From contig CM039193.1 of the NCBI GenBank assembly GCA_008360975.2, positions 15,428,501 through 15,492,500 of the forward strand: a stretch of 64,000 nucleotides of DNA, given 5' to 3'. The notes under the pieces were generated by a model. That model worked only from the letters and a program-made list of their open reading frames with translations, was not told where the DNA came from and did not search any database. Below are positions 38,851 through 52,088 of this stretch, in pieces (within the stretch, counting starts at the first letter, position 1; every line of letters starts with the position of its first letter). A program made the position numbers and the translations under genes. The stretch comes from Lichenostomus cassidix (lineage: Eukaryota > Chordata > Aves > Passeriformes > Meliphagidae).

Positions 38851-41388
38851 TAGCAAGCCCTCAGCACACTAAATTCCAGATGATAATAAGTTATGGCTGT
38901 GGGCGACCCACTGACCCCTCTGCTGTGAGACAGCAATGAATCATTCATCCTCCCTTTATAACAACAAAACCACAACACAAAATTGTGTTCAAAAGACCAA
39001 ATCAGAGAGGGATGGCAGTGGCAGTGTCCCTGTGATGAGCTACTTCTTCTCCATGACTTTCCCAGGAAGAGGGGGAGTGGGGAACCCACTGCCTGCAAGA
39101 CCAGCATTCCTAACACACAACTTACTTGGCACTTCAGAAAGGCTGAAGCTGTAGGAAAAAAGAAAATCTTAATTTGAAATTTGCTTAAGTAGGTAAGGTA
39201 GATGGAAAAGGGTATCTAATGGGACACACCACACTTTAATGCTTACAGCAATTGAGGAGTGAATGTAGAAAACCAATTAGGAGATTACAATAAGGAAAGA
39301 CAGCAAAAAGCCCACTTCAGCTACAGACTGAATGTGCTGTTAGGGAATAGAAAAATTCCTCTTCACTGTGGCTGCTCCTGGTGTATTCCAAATTCTGCAA
39401 TTTTACAACCTATTTTTTCCCCATTTTTTTAGTTCTTTCTTCACTACAGCAGAAGCTATGGATTTAGCAAAGCACTAAAGGAAATCTTAAATAAACTGCC
39501 ATGCCTAGAGAGCACACACCCTGCTACAGTCCTCTGGGGAAAATACTCTGAGCCTATCAGATGCCTCACCTGAAAGGCCAGGTGAATCCCACACTGGTGT
39601 TACTCCTAAGGCCAGGAGGCATCTGTTGACTTTATTGGAAAAAACAGCCAGATTGATTCTTTCTCGTCTCTAACATTGTCCTACACATGCTGTCATCAGT
39701 TTTGCTCCTATTTAGTTTCCCTGCCCTTCCTGTTTGGCTGCTCTGCCGGTGAGGTCCAGCATGGGGTAGTTTTACCACTTTGACTCCTTTGTTCCCACCA
39801 GGCTCCTTGGAAAAAGCCTCTCGACAGCAGTCAGCACAGCCCACCCTGCCAGTGCTGATTGGTGCTTGCTGCTGCTCTAGCTGAATGGCTGGGCTGTTTC
39901 CTACAACTGTGAAAAAAGCCAGTTTAACAAATCATGTATTATTTTAGCTCTGGCACATGAAACCTGCACAAGACCTATAAAGTAAATGGGAGACATGCTG
40001 TTCTCCTGATGATTTCAACAAAGTCATCCATAAGACTCCCTCCTCCAGCTTAGCTTGGCTGGAAGTCAGGAGCAGGTGTCCTACATACAGCCCATAGCTT
40101 GTCCTCTACCACTCCTGCACCACCACCAACCTCCTTCCTTAGTTCTGAGCCCGCTTTAGCTCTCACAGACAAAAATAACATCACATATCCAAGTCCTGGT
40201 CCCCATTCAGATGGGACCACTGAGTACTGGCACTGGACTGTGTCCAGTTGAGTCCAACCCATCTGTTCAACCTGTTCCAGTGTTCCACCACCCAACACTG
40301 GGCAGTGGGAGTGCTCAAGGGCAGTTGCACCATCTCCACTGATGACAAGCCAGCACCAGAACATGCAGGAGGGTTTCTCCATAATGTCAGCACCAGCGAG
40401 GAGTGTCCTCTGCTTGGTGACATCCAGCTCCCTGTTGCAGTCCATGGACATAGGCTGGACATGTAACTTTTGCATAATATTTTTTTCCGTGAATGAAAGG
40501 AGGCTGAGACATTCTCTCTTTAGAACAGGAACACTGCAATGAGGTGGGGTATCACCTAAACCACAGGTTCTGTATGCAGGGCATGCCAGAAATGGAAAAC
40601 TGTGGGCAGAGGGTTATGCTGGTTATTGATTCAAACTCATGTGTTTAATGGGATAAAGGAGCCAAAGAACAAAGGAAGAAAGAGGCACCAAGCAAGAGGT
40701 CACGTGAAGGAAAGTCTCTAGGCAGAAGAACAGACAGGGATCAAGAGCGAAGGAGCTTCACCCTTGGAGATCTCCAAAACCCAACAGACAAGGCCCTGAC
40801 CAACACATCTAACTGACCCTGCTTTGTGCAGGAAGTTAGGCCAGAATCCTGCTATATTGCCCAGCGTTTTAAGAAGAGTTTTCAGAGCACTGTTCCAGCA
40901 ACAATTTCATGCAAGTGTGAGCAAAGATGCTGTATCAGCAAAACCAGCCTTGGCATGCGATCTCGGAAGGGAGGAGTGCATCACTGGCTCCAAAATTAGT
41001 TCCTCCTCTTAATGAGGCAACCCACAAGCATGAATGCATTTGCTAAGCAGCTAGACCAGAGCAGCAGCACTAGAAAGGAGGTTTGGGTCCAGACTGCTGG
41101 AAGGCTTTGCCTGCACTGCTCCGTGACATTGAGTTGCTCTCATCCCAGTCATCACTCACAGTGGAAAGCTGAAGGCATGAGGAAAGGATGCAGGGACAAA
41201 CTTCCAGTTCACAAGCTGTTTCAAGAACTGCAGCAAAATCTAGTTTGTTTTGGTTTTTGTCATGTTCCTCTTTTCTGTGAGATGCAGGAAAAGCTGTGAC
41301 ACTTTGGAAAACAGATTCACTTACCAGGTCCTGAAACCCCCACAAGAAGCACAGCTAGGTAATTTGCAAGAGGGAGTCAGACTTGGGC

Positions 41389-41396
41389 TATAAAAG
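41389..41396 (+). promoter_or_regulatory. TATA-box-like site on the strand opposite CACNA2D2
   Basis: GGGCTATAAAAGCCAG is a perfect TATA core with GC-rich flanks. A weak poly(A)-like AATAAA lies about 230 bases further on. No open reading frame, splice structure or recognised LTR follows, so it may be a fossil LTR promoter, an unannotated non-coding RNA promoter or chance. Confidence 0.25.
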
Positions 41397-42740
41397 CCAG
41401 GTCCACAGCAGAGACATTCTGGGTCCAGGACACTCAGAACATTCTACAGATTGTCTATCAGAGACAGATAGGGGATAGATATTGTCTGTTCTAACAGAGA
41501 GAGAGTCCTCTAGGTATGTTGCTACCAGGGAAATTCTTATTCTTAGGAGCCTGCAAATGATGTCCCTGGAGGTTAATTCTATTGCTATCTGCCTTCACTA
41601 GGGAGAGAGGGAAAAAACACACAGAAAATAAAGCAGAATGTGGGATTATAATTCCTTTTGCACCCCAAGTAGGAGCAGAACCCATCTCCCTCTCTTGGCC
41701 GTGCTCCCCCCTTTTTCTCCCAATGTCAATGGCAGCTGCAGCGTGCTGAGAGGCAGCAGCACTTGTGCGCTGTGACTCGGCGCTGGGGATTAGGGAAATC
41801 AGCTGGCAGCTTCCTGCGGCACCGCAGCCAATCAGCCCCAGCTCCCTGCCTCGCTGGCCACAGTCAGCAGGAGGGAGTCTCATCCAGGAGAAGGCCTGCA
41901 GGTTTGGGATAGATGGAGGGGCTAAAGAGCAAGTGCCTTGCAGTCATTACCTCTTCCCAAGGAAAGGGTATGGCTGAAATCCTGCCACGAGAGATTCATC
42001 AGACATTTAAGGTGCTCCTTGCCTGGCTAGAGCAGAGCTGCCCCGGTGGGATGCTCATTCCACATGGAGGCACAAAGATATGGCTCAGACAAAGATAGCC
42101 TATTTTTTTCAGCAAACCCTGTGGCAGGAGCTGTAAGATGCTCTGTGGGCAAGTCAGGGTGGACCAGATAATCCTGACAGGATGGTGTAACTTGTAGGCT
42201 GACCTTTAGCAGAGCACTAGAGGAAGACAACTTCCCACGAGTCCTTGTCACAGAGAATCTCAGTAGAATAATGACTTTCACTGGTGGCCAGAAGGCCAAG
42301 GACTCTACAAAGAGAATTCCAGAATTCACTGCCCTTTTTCCTTCTCATTCCTTGTTTTCCACTCATTCCTGTATATAAACACCCAACAGCAAAGGAGCTG
42401 GCCTTTGAGAAGACAAATCTCTCTGATGCATTTATTTTCTGATCTTAAGGCTCTTCAAGTCTAACAGAACTTAATGACTTTGATTTCTGAAAAAAAAAAT
42501 TCCTTAATAGAAAGACAGCACCACTGTAGCCAGGAGCTCTTGCAAAGATGAGTAAGCACACACATATGTGCCTTGCAGCCCCAAGGCCTTCTTCACCTTC
42601 TCACCCTCACCACCTGCACCCACCTTCCAGATATCACAGCCGTCACTGCCCAGGGCTCACCCTGCCCATCTGTAAAATCAGGACCATGACAGAATCTCTC
42701 CAGGAACAAATGAGTTCCTGGCAAGGCTGCTCAAACTCAC

Positions 42741-42806
42741 CCTGCTTTGGTCAGGGGTTCAACTGGATGATCTGCAAAAGTCCCTGCAGACCTTAGTGAC
42801 CTGGTG
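42741..42806 (+). mobile_element. Diverged CR1 3'-end fragment
   Basis: CTGCTTTGGTCAGGGGTTC followed by AACTGGATGATCTGCAAAAG and a TCCCTGCAGACCTTAGTGA-type run resembles the sense CR1 3' end (remembered as a GGGTTGGACTGGATGATCT block followed by GGTCCCTTCCAACCT). It is in plus orientation and short, with many substitutions and no clean terminal octamer repeats, so it is likely old. Confidence 0.6.
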
Positions 42807-43039
42807 ACTGACTTGTGTTGCTGCTCTGGGTTGTGGCACTCAAGCCACGTGTCTCTGGGATTCACTGGTACAATGTCATATGCATGTCCTGCCTATAGGG
42901 CCTGCTGGGAACTGAGCACACAGGACATGGCTGAGACCTCCAGCCTTGTCAGTGCAGAGCCACCAAAAACACAGATTCACTCTGAGCCAAGCTGCAGTGC
43001 ACTCACTAGCTAAACCCTACACGCCCTGCCATCATTTTC

Positions 43040-43130
43040 AGCCCAAGATTGGAGCAGCAGACTCTAATTCACCTTCATCGAGGATGAATTTTAGATAAAA
43101 TTCAAACTGATTAATGAAGAGGAGGTTAAG
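43040..43130. promoter_or_regulatory. Candidate conserved non-coding element with small inverted repeat
   Basis: CTCTAATTCACC, then TTCATC-GAG-GATGAA (6-base arms) and AACTGATTAATGAAG, in repeat-free DNA. Confidence 0.25.
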
Positions 43131-45009
43131 CACTTCCAATCAGGGTGGCAGGAAAAGTGCTAGAACAGTAAAATTGAATCCCACACCGTCTCTCTGCACT
43201 TCTTAAAGACGTGTAAGCTCAGAGGTCTCATCTAAGCTGCTTCCCCACAGTCCCTGTTACTGAGGATGGATGAGTCCAACTGATGGTCCACAACACACTG
43301 AGGCTCCATCATTAACAAGTTGTCCCAGTACACTTCCCCGTAGGACACCAAATGTTAAAAAATACACATCATAAATAATGCAGGGCAAGAGTTTCCTTTT
43401 AAATTATTTCCATCCATTTCCCCCATTTTGAAAATTTCATGTTCACCTTGCAGGAGCTGTGACAGCACAGTGCTCTGACCCTTCTGGAGCATGAGAAGGA
43501 ACCAGCAATGGTCCCCAGAGAACTTGGCCTCCTCATGGTGGGGAGTAGCGAAAGCGTGTTTCCTCCTGGGAGCTCTTTCACACTTCCAGAGCAACAGGAC
43601 ACAAAGGTATTTGACCTATCTGGGGTGAATCCAGCTCTCTGTGGAGATTAGAGTGTCTCTGACTTAACTTTAGAGATGATCAACTTCTCTGTTTCTCCTG
43701 TGGGATATCCAACACCTGCATAGAACAGTGGCTGCAGCCTTTCCTCTCATTACTCTGATGGTACTAAAGACAAAAAAAAAAAACAACTGGATTTGAAGCA
43801 AAATTTTCTATCACTGTTGGCTTCACCCTGTATCCAAGCTCTGGAAGAATGTACAACCCAGAATTCCACAAGGTTCTCCCTTGCCAAATCTTTTGTAAGC
43901 ATCCAGAGCTCCAGGCACTCACAAGATTTACAGTGTGATAGTTTAGCAGAGAAATCTTGTGCAGGGAAAGAGAGGGAAAAGATATCTATAGAAGATAAAA
44001 CCTAAAGATATTAAGAGTATGAGTATAGATTTTAGTACATTACATAGTATTTTTAATCTGCACGTCCTCAGTGAGTATGCTCACAATAAAGGACGTAGTG
44101 GTCTTTATTCTGAAGAACCCAGACGAATCTGAAAGCCTAAAAGCAATTTTCCCTGGATGGATGTGCAAGAAGCATTCACAACATATAACCATTCTCTTTG
44201 TGAGAAGATTCTCAGGTTAAGACACTTCTGCATTATCTCTAATTTGTGCCAGTAGTCTTAATTTCCCACCTGAGTCCTGGGAGAAGCCACAGAACTAAAC
44301 ACCTGCACCCACAGACAAAAAGCAGCAGAAGACTTCTACAGAGTGTTTTAGCAAAACCTCAGTCCATTGGGGTTTGTGAAGCATTTTCTCAAATATATAA
44401 ACCAAAGAAATTTAGAGTCCTGAGGGAAACAGCAAAGCCAGCATTAGTCTGAAAGACAGTCCTGACAATGACAGTGAGACCAGGAGGCTGCATGTGACAT
44501 GGAATGCAAATGATGGGTGGGATCATCTTCATGCACCCAAATTTCTCCCCAAAACAACACAGTTGTCAAGTGTGTCCTAGAGTGAGAAAGGAGCAGCAGG
44601 GAGAGCTCAGGCTCATCTTCCTCAGCACCTGGCTCAAGGCCCATTTCAGCAGTGCAAACTCAATTTCATCCTTCAATGTTTCCAAATCATAGCTGTGACT
44701 CCTGCACCCAGAAGATGTCCAGATTTTAAATGTCCTTCAAACTGGCCAAGTCAGTGAAGATTTTTTCAAATCAAGTCCTAGGTTTGCACTTGGCAAAGAG
44801 GTAGAATTAAAGCAGAAATAATGTACCTTGATTTGAGGCCAGGCAGAGCTGATGTGGATCTTCCCCAACATCCCCTGACTGCTCTGGTGCTGGATCAAGA
44901 AGCCTATGTCCTCTTTGTTAAGAGATATAATAAAGCAAAATTGCTGTCCTAAATATTACTAAAGCAGTGGCTGGCATGTTTAATAAACCTTTCCATTTGG
45001 GTAAATTAG

Positions 45010-45265
45010 CACTCATCTGGACAAGTGCTGAAGTGCTGTTACTTGAAGAAAAAAATTCAATGCTCGGAGTCTAATTTAAATAATTATCAGCATATTTCTG
45101 CTCTGCCTGTTTCGCTGAAATTACCAGGAGACTTGATGCAGTCTGAGTGTAAGTGCCTTTTGTCTGCATGTAATTTATTGACCCCATTTCAGTTAAGTTT
45201 TTGGCCCACTTACTGCCATGCTGGAGCACCATAACCAAAAAGAACTTCATGGTCAGATGGAGTAA
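45010..45265. promoter_or_regulatory. Candidate conserved non-coding element
   Basis: Unique AT-rich block with GTCTAATTTAAATAATTATC, CATGTAATTTATTGACC, CATCTGGACAAGTGC (E-box) and isolated CpGs in GCTCGGAG and TTTCGCTG. No coding potential on either strand. Confidence 0.35.
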
Positions 45266-45734
45266 AATCAATAACAACTGATCTACTTTTATCCAAATCC
45301 CTTTTGAGATCTATAAGTTACTTTCTTGTGCTTTCCACATTGTAGGTCATAGATCTGTGACAATCTGCTGTTCCCACAGGCTGATGTTTGGGGACCACAG
45401 ACATCGATGTGGAAGACCTTGACTGGGGATGATGGTCAGGCCATCCCCGCAAGCCAGGCTTCAGGTGTAGACAAACACTGCCAACCTGTGCAGTACTGGG
45501 ATGTATGCTGAAATACTCTCTTACACCCTCCAAAACACAGGTCTTCAGCACCAAATGCCTCATCCTGCAGACCTCCAGCCATTCCACTGCTGTGTTCCTT
45601 AAGGGGGAGAGCCTGGAGCACTGAGCAGCCACAGGCGTGGCTCCCAAGAACAGAACAACCCTGGGGACACAGCACTAACCCACAGCCACGCTTGTAGCAG
45701 AAGGCCTTGGTACCCAGCACACTGGTCACAGGAT

Positions 45735-45764
45735 TGATGTTATTTCTAGCAAGAAATAACATCA
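45735..45764. repeat. Perfect 13-bp inverted repeat with 4-base loop
   Basis: TGATGTTATTTCT and its exact complement AGAAATAACATCA are separated by AGCA. The DNA or its transcript could fold into a perfect hairpin. No larger mobile element or RNA gene around it was recognised. The stem is shorter than a typical microRNA precursor stem. Confidence 0.9.
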
Positions 45765-46259
45765 GAGCAGAGCGGGAACTCTTGAATTATTTTTCTCCTT
45801 TTTTTTTGGTTGAAATACAGCACTGTGTGTGCCTGTTCTTCTGCCCTAGCTCCAAGACTGTCAGCAGAAAGCATCACGAGACCACTTGCTTGCTCGAAAC
45901 GCCCCCTTCCCTGGGAGCAGCTCCAACTCCAAGCTGCCAGCAGCACTGGTTTGGAGCGCAGAGCCAACCCTCACAGAATGCTGTGCAGCCCCCAACACCG
46001 GGTGGTGCTGCCAGGGAGGGGGCAAGGTCTGCCTTGAGATGAAGGTGATGCTCCCACCCTGCTCCCGCTTCCCAGGCTGTGTCTGCATTCCGTTCGCGAT
46101 CCCGCCATCTGCACCTTATGGCTGCCGTGACGAGGGAAGCTTCCCTCCAGGGCACGTTCTGCAAACCTCGCATCCACCAGCTCATCAATCCCTGGCTCTC
46201 ATCAAAAGACAAACTTATAAACAGGCCCAGACGCTTCTCCCAGGTTTAATGGAGGCAGC

Positions 46260-46385
46260 TAAGAAGCTGTGATCATTCGATGTTTTCCAATGATAGTGGT
46301 GATGCCTGAGGCCAGCTATAATATTACCATGAAATAAATCTGCAGTGATATAATTAGCAGGGATGCTATTACACTCAGGTTTTAG
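46260..46385. promoter_or_regulatory. Candidate conserved non-coding element
   Basis: GTGATCATTCGATG, CCAATGATAGTGGTGATG, GCTATAATATTACC and GATATAATTAGCAGGG lie close together in repeat-free DNA. About 150 bases to the left is a CpG-bearing patch (TTCGCGATCCCGCCATCTGC) whose minus strand includes a YY1-like AGATGGCGG. Confidence 0.3.
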
Positions 46386-48199
46386 GGATGCTCAGCACAG
46401 AGGGAGAAGAGCAGCTACTCTGAATGGGACCTTGCAGAGGTTCTGGGTTTGAGATGTGGCTGGGAGCAGGAGAAACAGAAAAACTCTAATATCAAGGCAG
46501 TGTGGACTACCTGCATTAATCTGTATGCGAAAGAAATCTAGTTTTTTTTAATAGCCAGAGGCTATGGTAAACACAAGTCTGTGCCAGTCTCAGGGTTAAA
46601 TCCAGCCACCTTTCTCCTTGCCACTCCAGCTACCTCTGCCCTACAAGCAGGTGTGGACTTTAGGTGGCACATTGCAAAGCTTATGCTTCTTCCAGCATCC
46701 AGTCCTTGATGTGCCTCGTGGTTCCCTAAACTAGGATGGGAGATGGAGCAGGGAGATGCAAACCAACACAACTCTGAAGCCTGTCTGGCAGGAGGAGATG
46801 ACTGCTGTTTTATCTGTCCTGCTGCATCAAGAGAACAATACCCTGTTAACTTTGCCACTGTTACATATAAAAGGGAGACAAACACGACTAGGAACAACTA
46901 GGAGGAAAAGACAGAAGAAGCTGGGTTAGAAAATGGGATCCTACTCATATCTGCAAGGAATAGCTAAGAAAAGAGTTGGCACCTCCACAGTGTTTTCTGT
47001 TGCTTGCAGATGTAGCACTAAAAGTATGAGCATAGAAAAAGGATATAACTAGATCAAAATATTTTAGGATCAATGGTCACGGGGGAGGGGAAGGGAAAGA
47101 AGAAAGTCAGCACATGCCAGGATTGATGCTCAGTTTTGACACAAAATCCTTATGGCAGTTGTTGAAGAGCCACACTCAGGGAACATGGTGTTCCTCAGTA
47201 CTCCCAGCCGGGACCCCTGGAAGGTTTCTGCCCCCTACACAGAACACAGACTCGTGAGCTGGAGCTCCTGTGCCAATGTCTGCATGGCATGTCATGGCTT
47301 GATTATAGAAGGTGACATGCTAGGGCAGAGTTTGCACCAAAATCAAGAGATCATCCTTTAAATGTGCTGGGCAGGAGATGCCCTGAGGAAAACCCTGAAG
47401 TAGACAGCCTGCCCTCAGCTCAGGTTCAAAAACTCTTCATAAGTTTTAAGTGTGTTTCCAAATCTGCAGTCAAATCCTACACCTTCCCTCTTTTTTGCTA
47501 CAATAAACTTTATCTGAGAATGTAATCTAGTAATAAAAATGGTTTTAAAATGATCTGACAAGCACTAGAAACCCCATTTCTTTTAGAGTGACAACTCTAT
47601 TTACAGCCTCACATACATATACCCTGGTTTATATTCTACATGCATGCCAGACCCTCAAGATTTGGTATATATCCTTTCCATCCACTTGCAAGAATCAATT
47701 TCAGTTGTGAAAAGTTCTTCAGCAGGCAGAAGGTAGGAGGAAAGATTGCCTCTAATGCTGGGGTCTCTGCACATCTCCCAGGACTGGGGCACAGAGGGAT
47801 GGGCAGCCCCCACCTGTATCAGGGCTGTCTAACTGCACTTGAGCAACCCTCCCAAATGCAGGGGCCCACCTCCCCATCCTGAACAGGCCAGCCAGCTGTG
47901 TTGGTTGAGGGGAGGTGCAGAACAGCTGGGCAACATCACACACAGAGAAGATTCAGGATGCATTCAACTCTTACTCTTTCAAAAGGGTGCAGAAAATTGC
48001 TAAACTGCTAAAAAAATTCACATTCAAAGCCTGAAGTGGCCAGGGAACAATAGCACCAAACATGAGCAGAGCTGAGAGGCGCTTTGAGCTCCAGGGAGAT
48101 GTTATTGTCCTAATCACGCATGAAGGACACCTTGTAGCTAAAAGTTCCAGAACTTAATTAGGAAGCACAGATCTTATTCCCGGGTGTATCGAAGACAAA

Positions 48200-48244
48200 G
48201 AATGAGCTCTCCAGGCCTCAGTTTCCCTATGCATAAAGCTGGAG
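48200..48244 (-). mobile_element. Possible MIR-like fragment, antisense
   Basis: CCAGGCCTCAGTTTCCCTATG followed by CATAAAGCTGGAG is close to the antisense MIR signature GGCCTCAGTTTCCTCATCTG, TAAAATGGGG. Only about 40 bases are convincing. Confidence 0.35.
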
Positions 48245-49639
48245 CAGTCAAACACATCTGCCCTAAGGGAATACAGCACTTGCTGGAATGCAGTTTGGAA
48301 GCCAAACTACCACTGTGTTGAATTCTACTTCTCTGCTCCCACACTCACCCAAGCACACAATTCTCATCTCCTCTTCCCCATCATGGTTTCCCACTGCCCT
48401 GCAATGCTGACAAGCTCAACATCTTCCATAGCTTATCCAACTTCCTCAATTACAGGCACACCAGCAGAGACATCTTCATCTGTGTGAGTGGAGAGTGAGG
48501 CATGGCTAAGATTAGCAACAGGAACAGCATGGACTGGCATTGGCTCCCTATATAATTAGCTGATATAAAAGCTGTGCCATCTACTGGCATCCAACTGAAA
48601 CATGCTCCCAGCACTACTCCCATCAAGTTGTTGCTCCAGCAGCTCTTTGTGTAGAGCTGAGGTGGGATTTCAACTCACCCTTGTACAGGTAGCAGCACAC
48701 AAATGGCAAACAAGGGACGACCAAAGACAGTAGTTCATTTTGCAGTACCAAAACCAGGCACTCACTGGAGCCCTGTGTTCTTGTCTCACTCCCAGACCTT
48801 ATAATCCCCAACTTGCTTTAGAATTACCAGTTTTACTTAAAGATTTTTTTTTTTAAATTTTCATGCCTGCAGAAAAAAAATCCTAACAAACCAACCACCA
48901 TTTAAAATTAACGTCTCATTATTATGCTTAACATTTTGGGAAGACATTTTGGCAGGCACAATACTGACCTACAACTGGCAGCCCTGCACAGAAAACTGGA
49001 GTTACCACTTCCATCAAACCTTTGTAAGGTACTTCCAACAGCCTTCACTGCTATGTTACCTGGCAACTTTCCAGGATGTAGCATATCCTAAACATCAGAG
49101 GAGAGACAGAAACCAAGGGCATAAAGCAGAAACATCAGCCTAGAGAAGAGGTGACTGACAGGGGACAGGCAAAGCAGAGACACACAAACCCAGGGTGGGT
49201 TATGGAGAAGCTCCCACACCCTCACCAGCACTGCTGCAGCCCAGCTCTGTCTGTGTGGAGCTGCTTCAGCTCCCCCAGTTACCCCAGTTCCAGCCCTGCA
49301 CATCCCAGTTCAGCTGGTGGCTCCACGAGCACTGCAAGGCAGGCAGGCAGGCACATGGTTAAATATTTTTGCTTGCAACCTTTTCATGTTGCTTTCATTT
49401 CAGATCGTGCCTCTGAATGCTGACAGATTTCTCATTGCAAGGCTGTATTAAGGTGCTTTTTAATTGCATTTTGAGGGACCCAAAGGCCAGCAGGCAGAAG
49501 GGCACTGTATTTTTTCCAAGGAACATTATTTTCATTGTAGAGGCAGGAAAGGTTTCCGTTAATCCTCAGCAAGCAGACAGCTTCCACGCAGCATGCTGGC
49601 TGAAGGGACGGCTGCTCCAGAACACTGGAATGATTTGAG

Positions 49640-49890
49640 CACTGTCTGCTGGAATATTGCGGCTCCCAACAACTCCTCTTCAAAAAGCAGATGACAGGCT
49701 TTGGCACGAAACTTGCATTAAATTGATACAATCTCTTTAATGTTATCTCAGGCTCTTTATCACAATTGTATGTGCAATTTACATTCTTGTCGCCTTTTTT
49801 TTTTTATTAAGATTTGCTAGATCCTTATCACTGATATTTTACACATTGTTGTAGTGTCACTCAAATATTTAATGGCCATCAGCTGCTCTG
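49640..49890. promoter_or_regulatory. Candidate conserved non-coding element
   Basis: Very AT-rich unique block (TCTTTAATGTTATCTC, ATCACAATTGTATGTGC, CAAATATTTAATGGCC, ATCAGCTGCTC) interrupted by an 11-T run at 49795-49805. Apart from that run it lacks simple-repeat character. Confidence 0.3.
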
Positions 49891-50454
49891 GGAATATATA
49901 ATAGCTCCTTCCTATGGGGTAGGGCAGGATGCTGATGGATTTCAGACTTGCTCCATTAAAGCTTCAGTGGATGCAAAGCAAATCCATGTGGGACAGAAAG
50001 CACTGTCCTGGTGGGCATCATTCTAGGGCAGGGAGCACATTCTGTGCCAGTTCCCATGTGACAGCACAGCACCACGTGCCCGGAGCCAAGCTCAATGCTA
50101 ATCATGCAAGGCACCTTGGGGGCTGCCTCCTGCTCCTCACCTGCAGCCAGCTCTGCTATTCAAGTCCCTCCTGTGCAGAGACCTACTGAGATAAACTATG
50201 TCAAAGCTGATCTGGGGCTTGTGGGCTGCAGAAATGAAATTTGATAAATCCACTTTTTTCAGGGAAAAAAAGTAAAAAAAAAAGTGGGATTTTAGGAGAG
50301 CTTTTGAGACAGAAAAAGCTTCATGCAAGTCCATTAACCTCCAGGACCAAGCCTCCACCCCTTCATTAGTCTTTAACTTCACTACCTGTCTGTAAACGTA
50401 GCTATACAAATAACTGAGTTTTAGTTCAGCCTGCCAATGAAACCCTTAAAAAAT

Positions 50455-50640
50455 AATCCTCATTCCACCTGAAATGAACTCAAAATTATTCACTGTCCCA
50501 GGTCAATTACTCCCATTCAATATAAGAGCCTTCCGCCCCGAATGATGCATTTGAAACATTCAGGGAGAAAAACATTTAACAAGAATAAATTGGTTGGAGG
50601 TTTCTCTGCCCAAGATCTTGGGCTTTGGAAAGCTATTTAA
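50455..50640. promoter_or_regulatory. Candidate conserved non-coding element
   Basis: CAAAATTATTCACTG, GGTCAATTACTCCC, GCCTTCCGCCCCGAATGATG (CpGs beside a TGATGCATTT site) and AAGCTATTTAAGG (MEF2/SRF-like). Confidence 0.3.
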
Positions 50641-51639
50641 GGACAAACAGCATCATGGAGGGCAAGGGCTGAACCCTCAGAGACTGAGAGCAGATCGGTA
50701 AGTGCAGAAGCACACACTCCCTGCAAACCTACAGACAACCCTGGGGAAATAAAGATCCCTCTCTCACCCTCTCCCACCACACACAGATTACAAAGTCACA
50801 GGACAGGGCACAGAAGCAACTCTAGCTACGAAACTGCCATGGAAATGCATTTTCTCATGCCAAAATTAACCAAGAAAACTCAAATAAATCCCTTTTTCTG
50901 TGACATGGTTTCTTTTATTTTGCTATCATTGCAAGCATATCTTCCCAATCATGTTTAAAGGTTGTTCTGTAAAGAATTAAATGGTAATTCCCTACCCTAC
51001 CCTAGCACGAATTCCCTCAGAGACCTCCTCCTCTTCTGCATCACTCACCAGTTTATATCTGTATCTATCTTCACAGATAGACCAATAAGTCATATCCATC
51101 TGCTTTTACCCTTTCAACCACCCCAAAATGCCTCCTCTTAGTTCACAGCTTCACCAGGCCCCAGGAGCTTGACTGGGTAAGGACCAAGCTGAAGGATCCA
51201 AGTTTTGAGGCAGCAAAGCACTACAACTGCTGCAAATCCCCTGCCCACACCAATGGCTTTAGTCACCTCCACCTCTGCTAGGAGTGCTGCTCCTGTGCTG
51301 GAAAAAAAACAGGAAAACCTGGAAAACAACATGCAAACTGCTGTCAAATACATAACAGAGTTTGAGGAAGGGAAGTAAACACCTTTTTAGGACTATTTCA
51401 TCCTTCTCTTCACTTGATCTCAGAGTTGTCTGGGTTCCTCACAGCTTGGGGTGCAGAGCACAGGAAGACAAGGCAGGCACAGCAATGAAATCCTCAAATA
51501 AAGGTTACTTCCCATTCCAGGGAGAATCTATTCCTCCTGCCTGTGCGTGCAAACCAGCCTGGCAGCTCTCAGAGACAGGGCATGAGGGCAGGCTTTGCTC
51601 AGGCTAAAAGCCCAGCTAAAGCTCCCAGCATGGCTGTGT

Positions 51640-51735
51640 GACCCGAGCTGGGAACCTCAGCCCTGGATGCTGCGCAGGCACTGGCAGAGAGCCGCGATTC
51701 CCTCCCTGCGGCGCGCCTGCTTCAGGGGTGAGTGC
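51640..51735. promoter_or_regulatory. Small CpG-rich patch with a consensus-like splice donor
   Basis: Seven CpGs occur in about 80 bases (GACCCGAGC, GCTGCGCAGG, AGCCGCGATT, GCGGCGCGCC), ending at GGGGTGAGTG on the plus strand, which reads as a good donor (GTGAGT at 51728-51733). It is too short for a standard CpG island. It could mark an antisense non-coding first exon or an unmethylated enhancer. Confidence 0.25.
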
Positions 51736-52052
51736 AGCACACAGGGCCTGCCCAGGGAAGATGCTCTGGGGCAGGGAGGAAGTCATACACCTAAAATAAA
51801 TCCCTGGGCAAAGGCATCAAGTGCAGAGCTAAGTGATACAGACCGGGAGCGTGAGAACCAGCTCACCTCCTGACAGGGTAAGGGACCAGATGGATATTTC
51901 AGTCTTCAGGAAGGGCAAAGTCAGGCAACTATTTATTTACACAGGGTACGTAAGGAAGCTCCACTCTGGGTTGGAGAGCTATACCAAGACACTTCATCTT
52001 GTTTGCAGAGCTGGTTTTGCCTCCTCTTTTGCTTCAGGCCCTGAGAGGGCAT

Positions 52053-52088
52053 AAAAAAAAAAAAAACCAAAACAAACAAACCAAAACC
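52053..52088. repeat. Poly(A) run followed by A-rich CAAA/CCAAAA repeats
   Basis: Fourteen A residues followed by CCAAAACAAACAAACC-type units. No retrocopy or SINE body was recognised immediately upstream, so it is called a simple repeat. Confidence 0.8.

Noticed and set aside
40255..40300. Possible CR1 remnant (CAACCTGTTCCAGTGTTCC and CACCACCC)
   Set aside because: One short match without the flanking CR1 blocks. Not enough to call.
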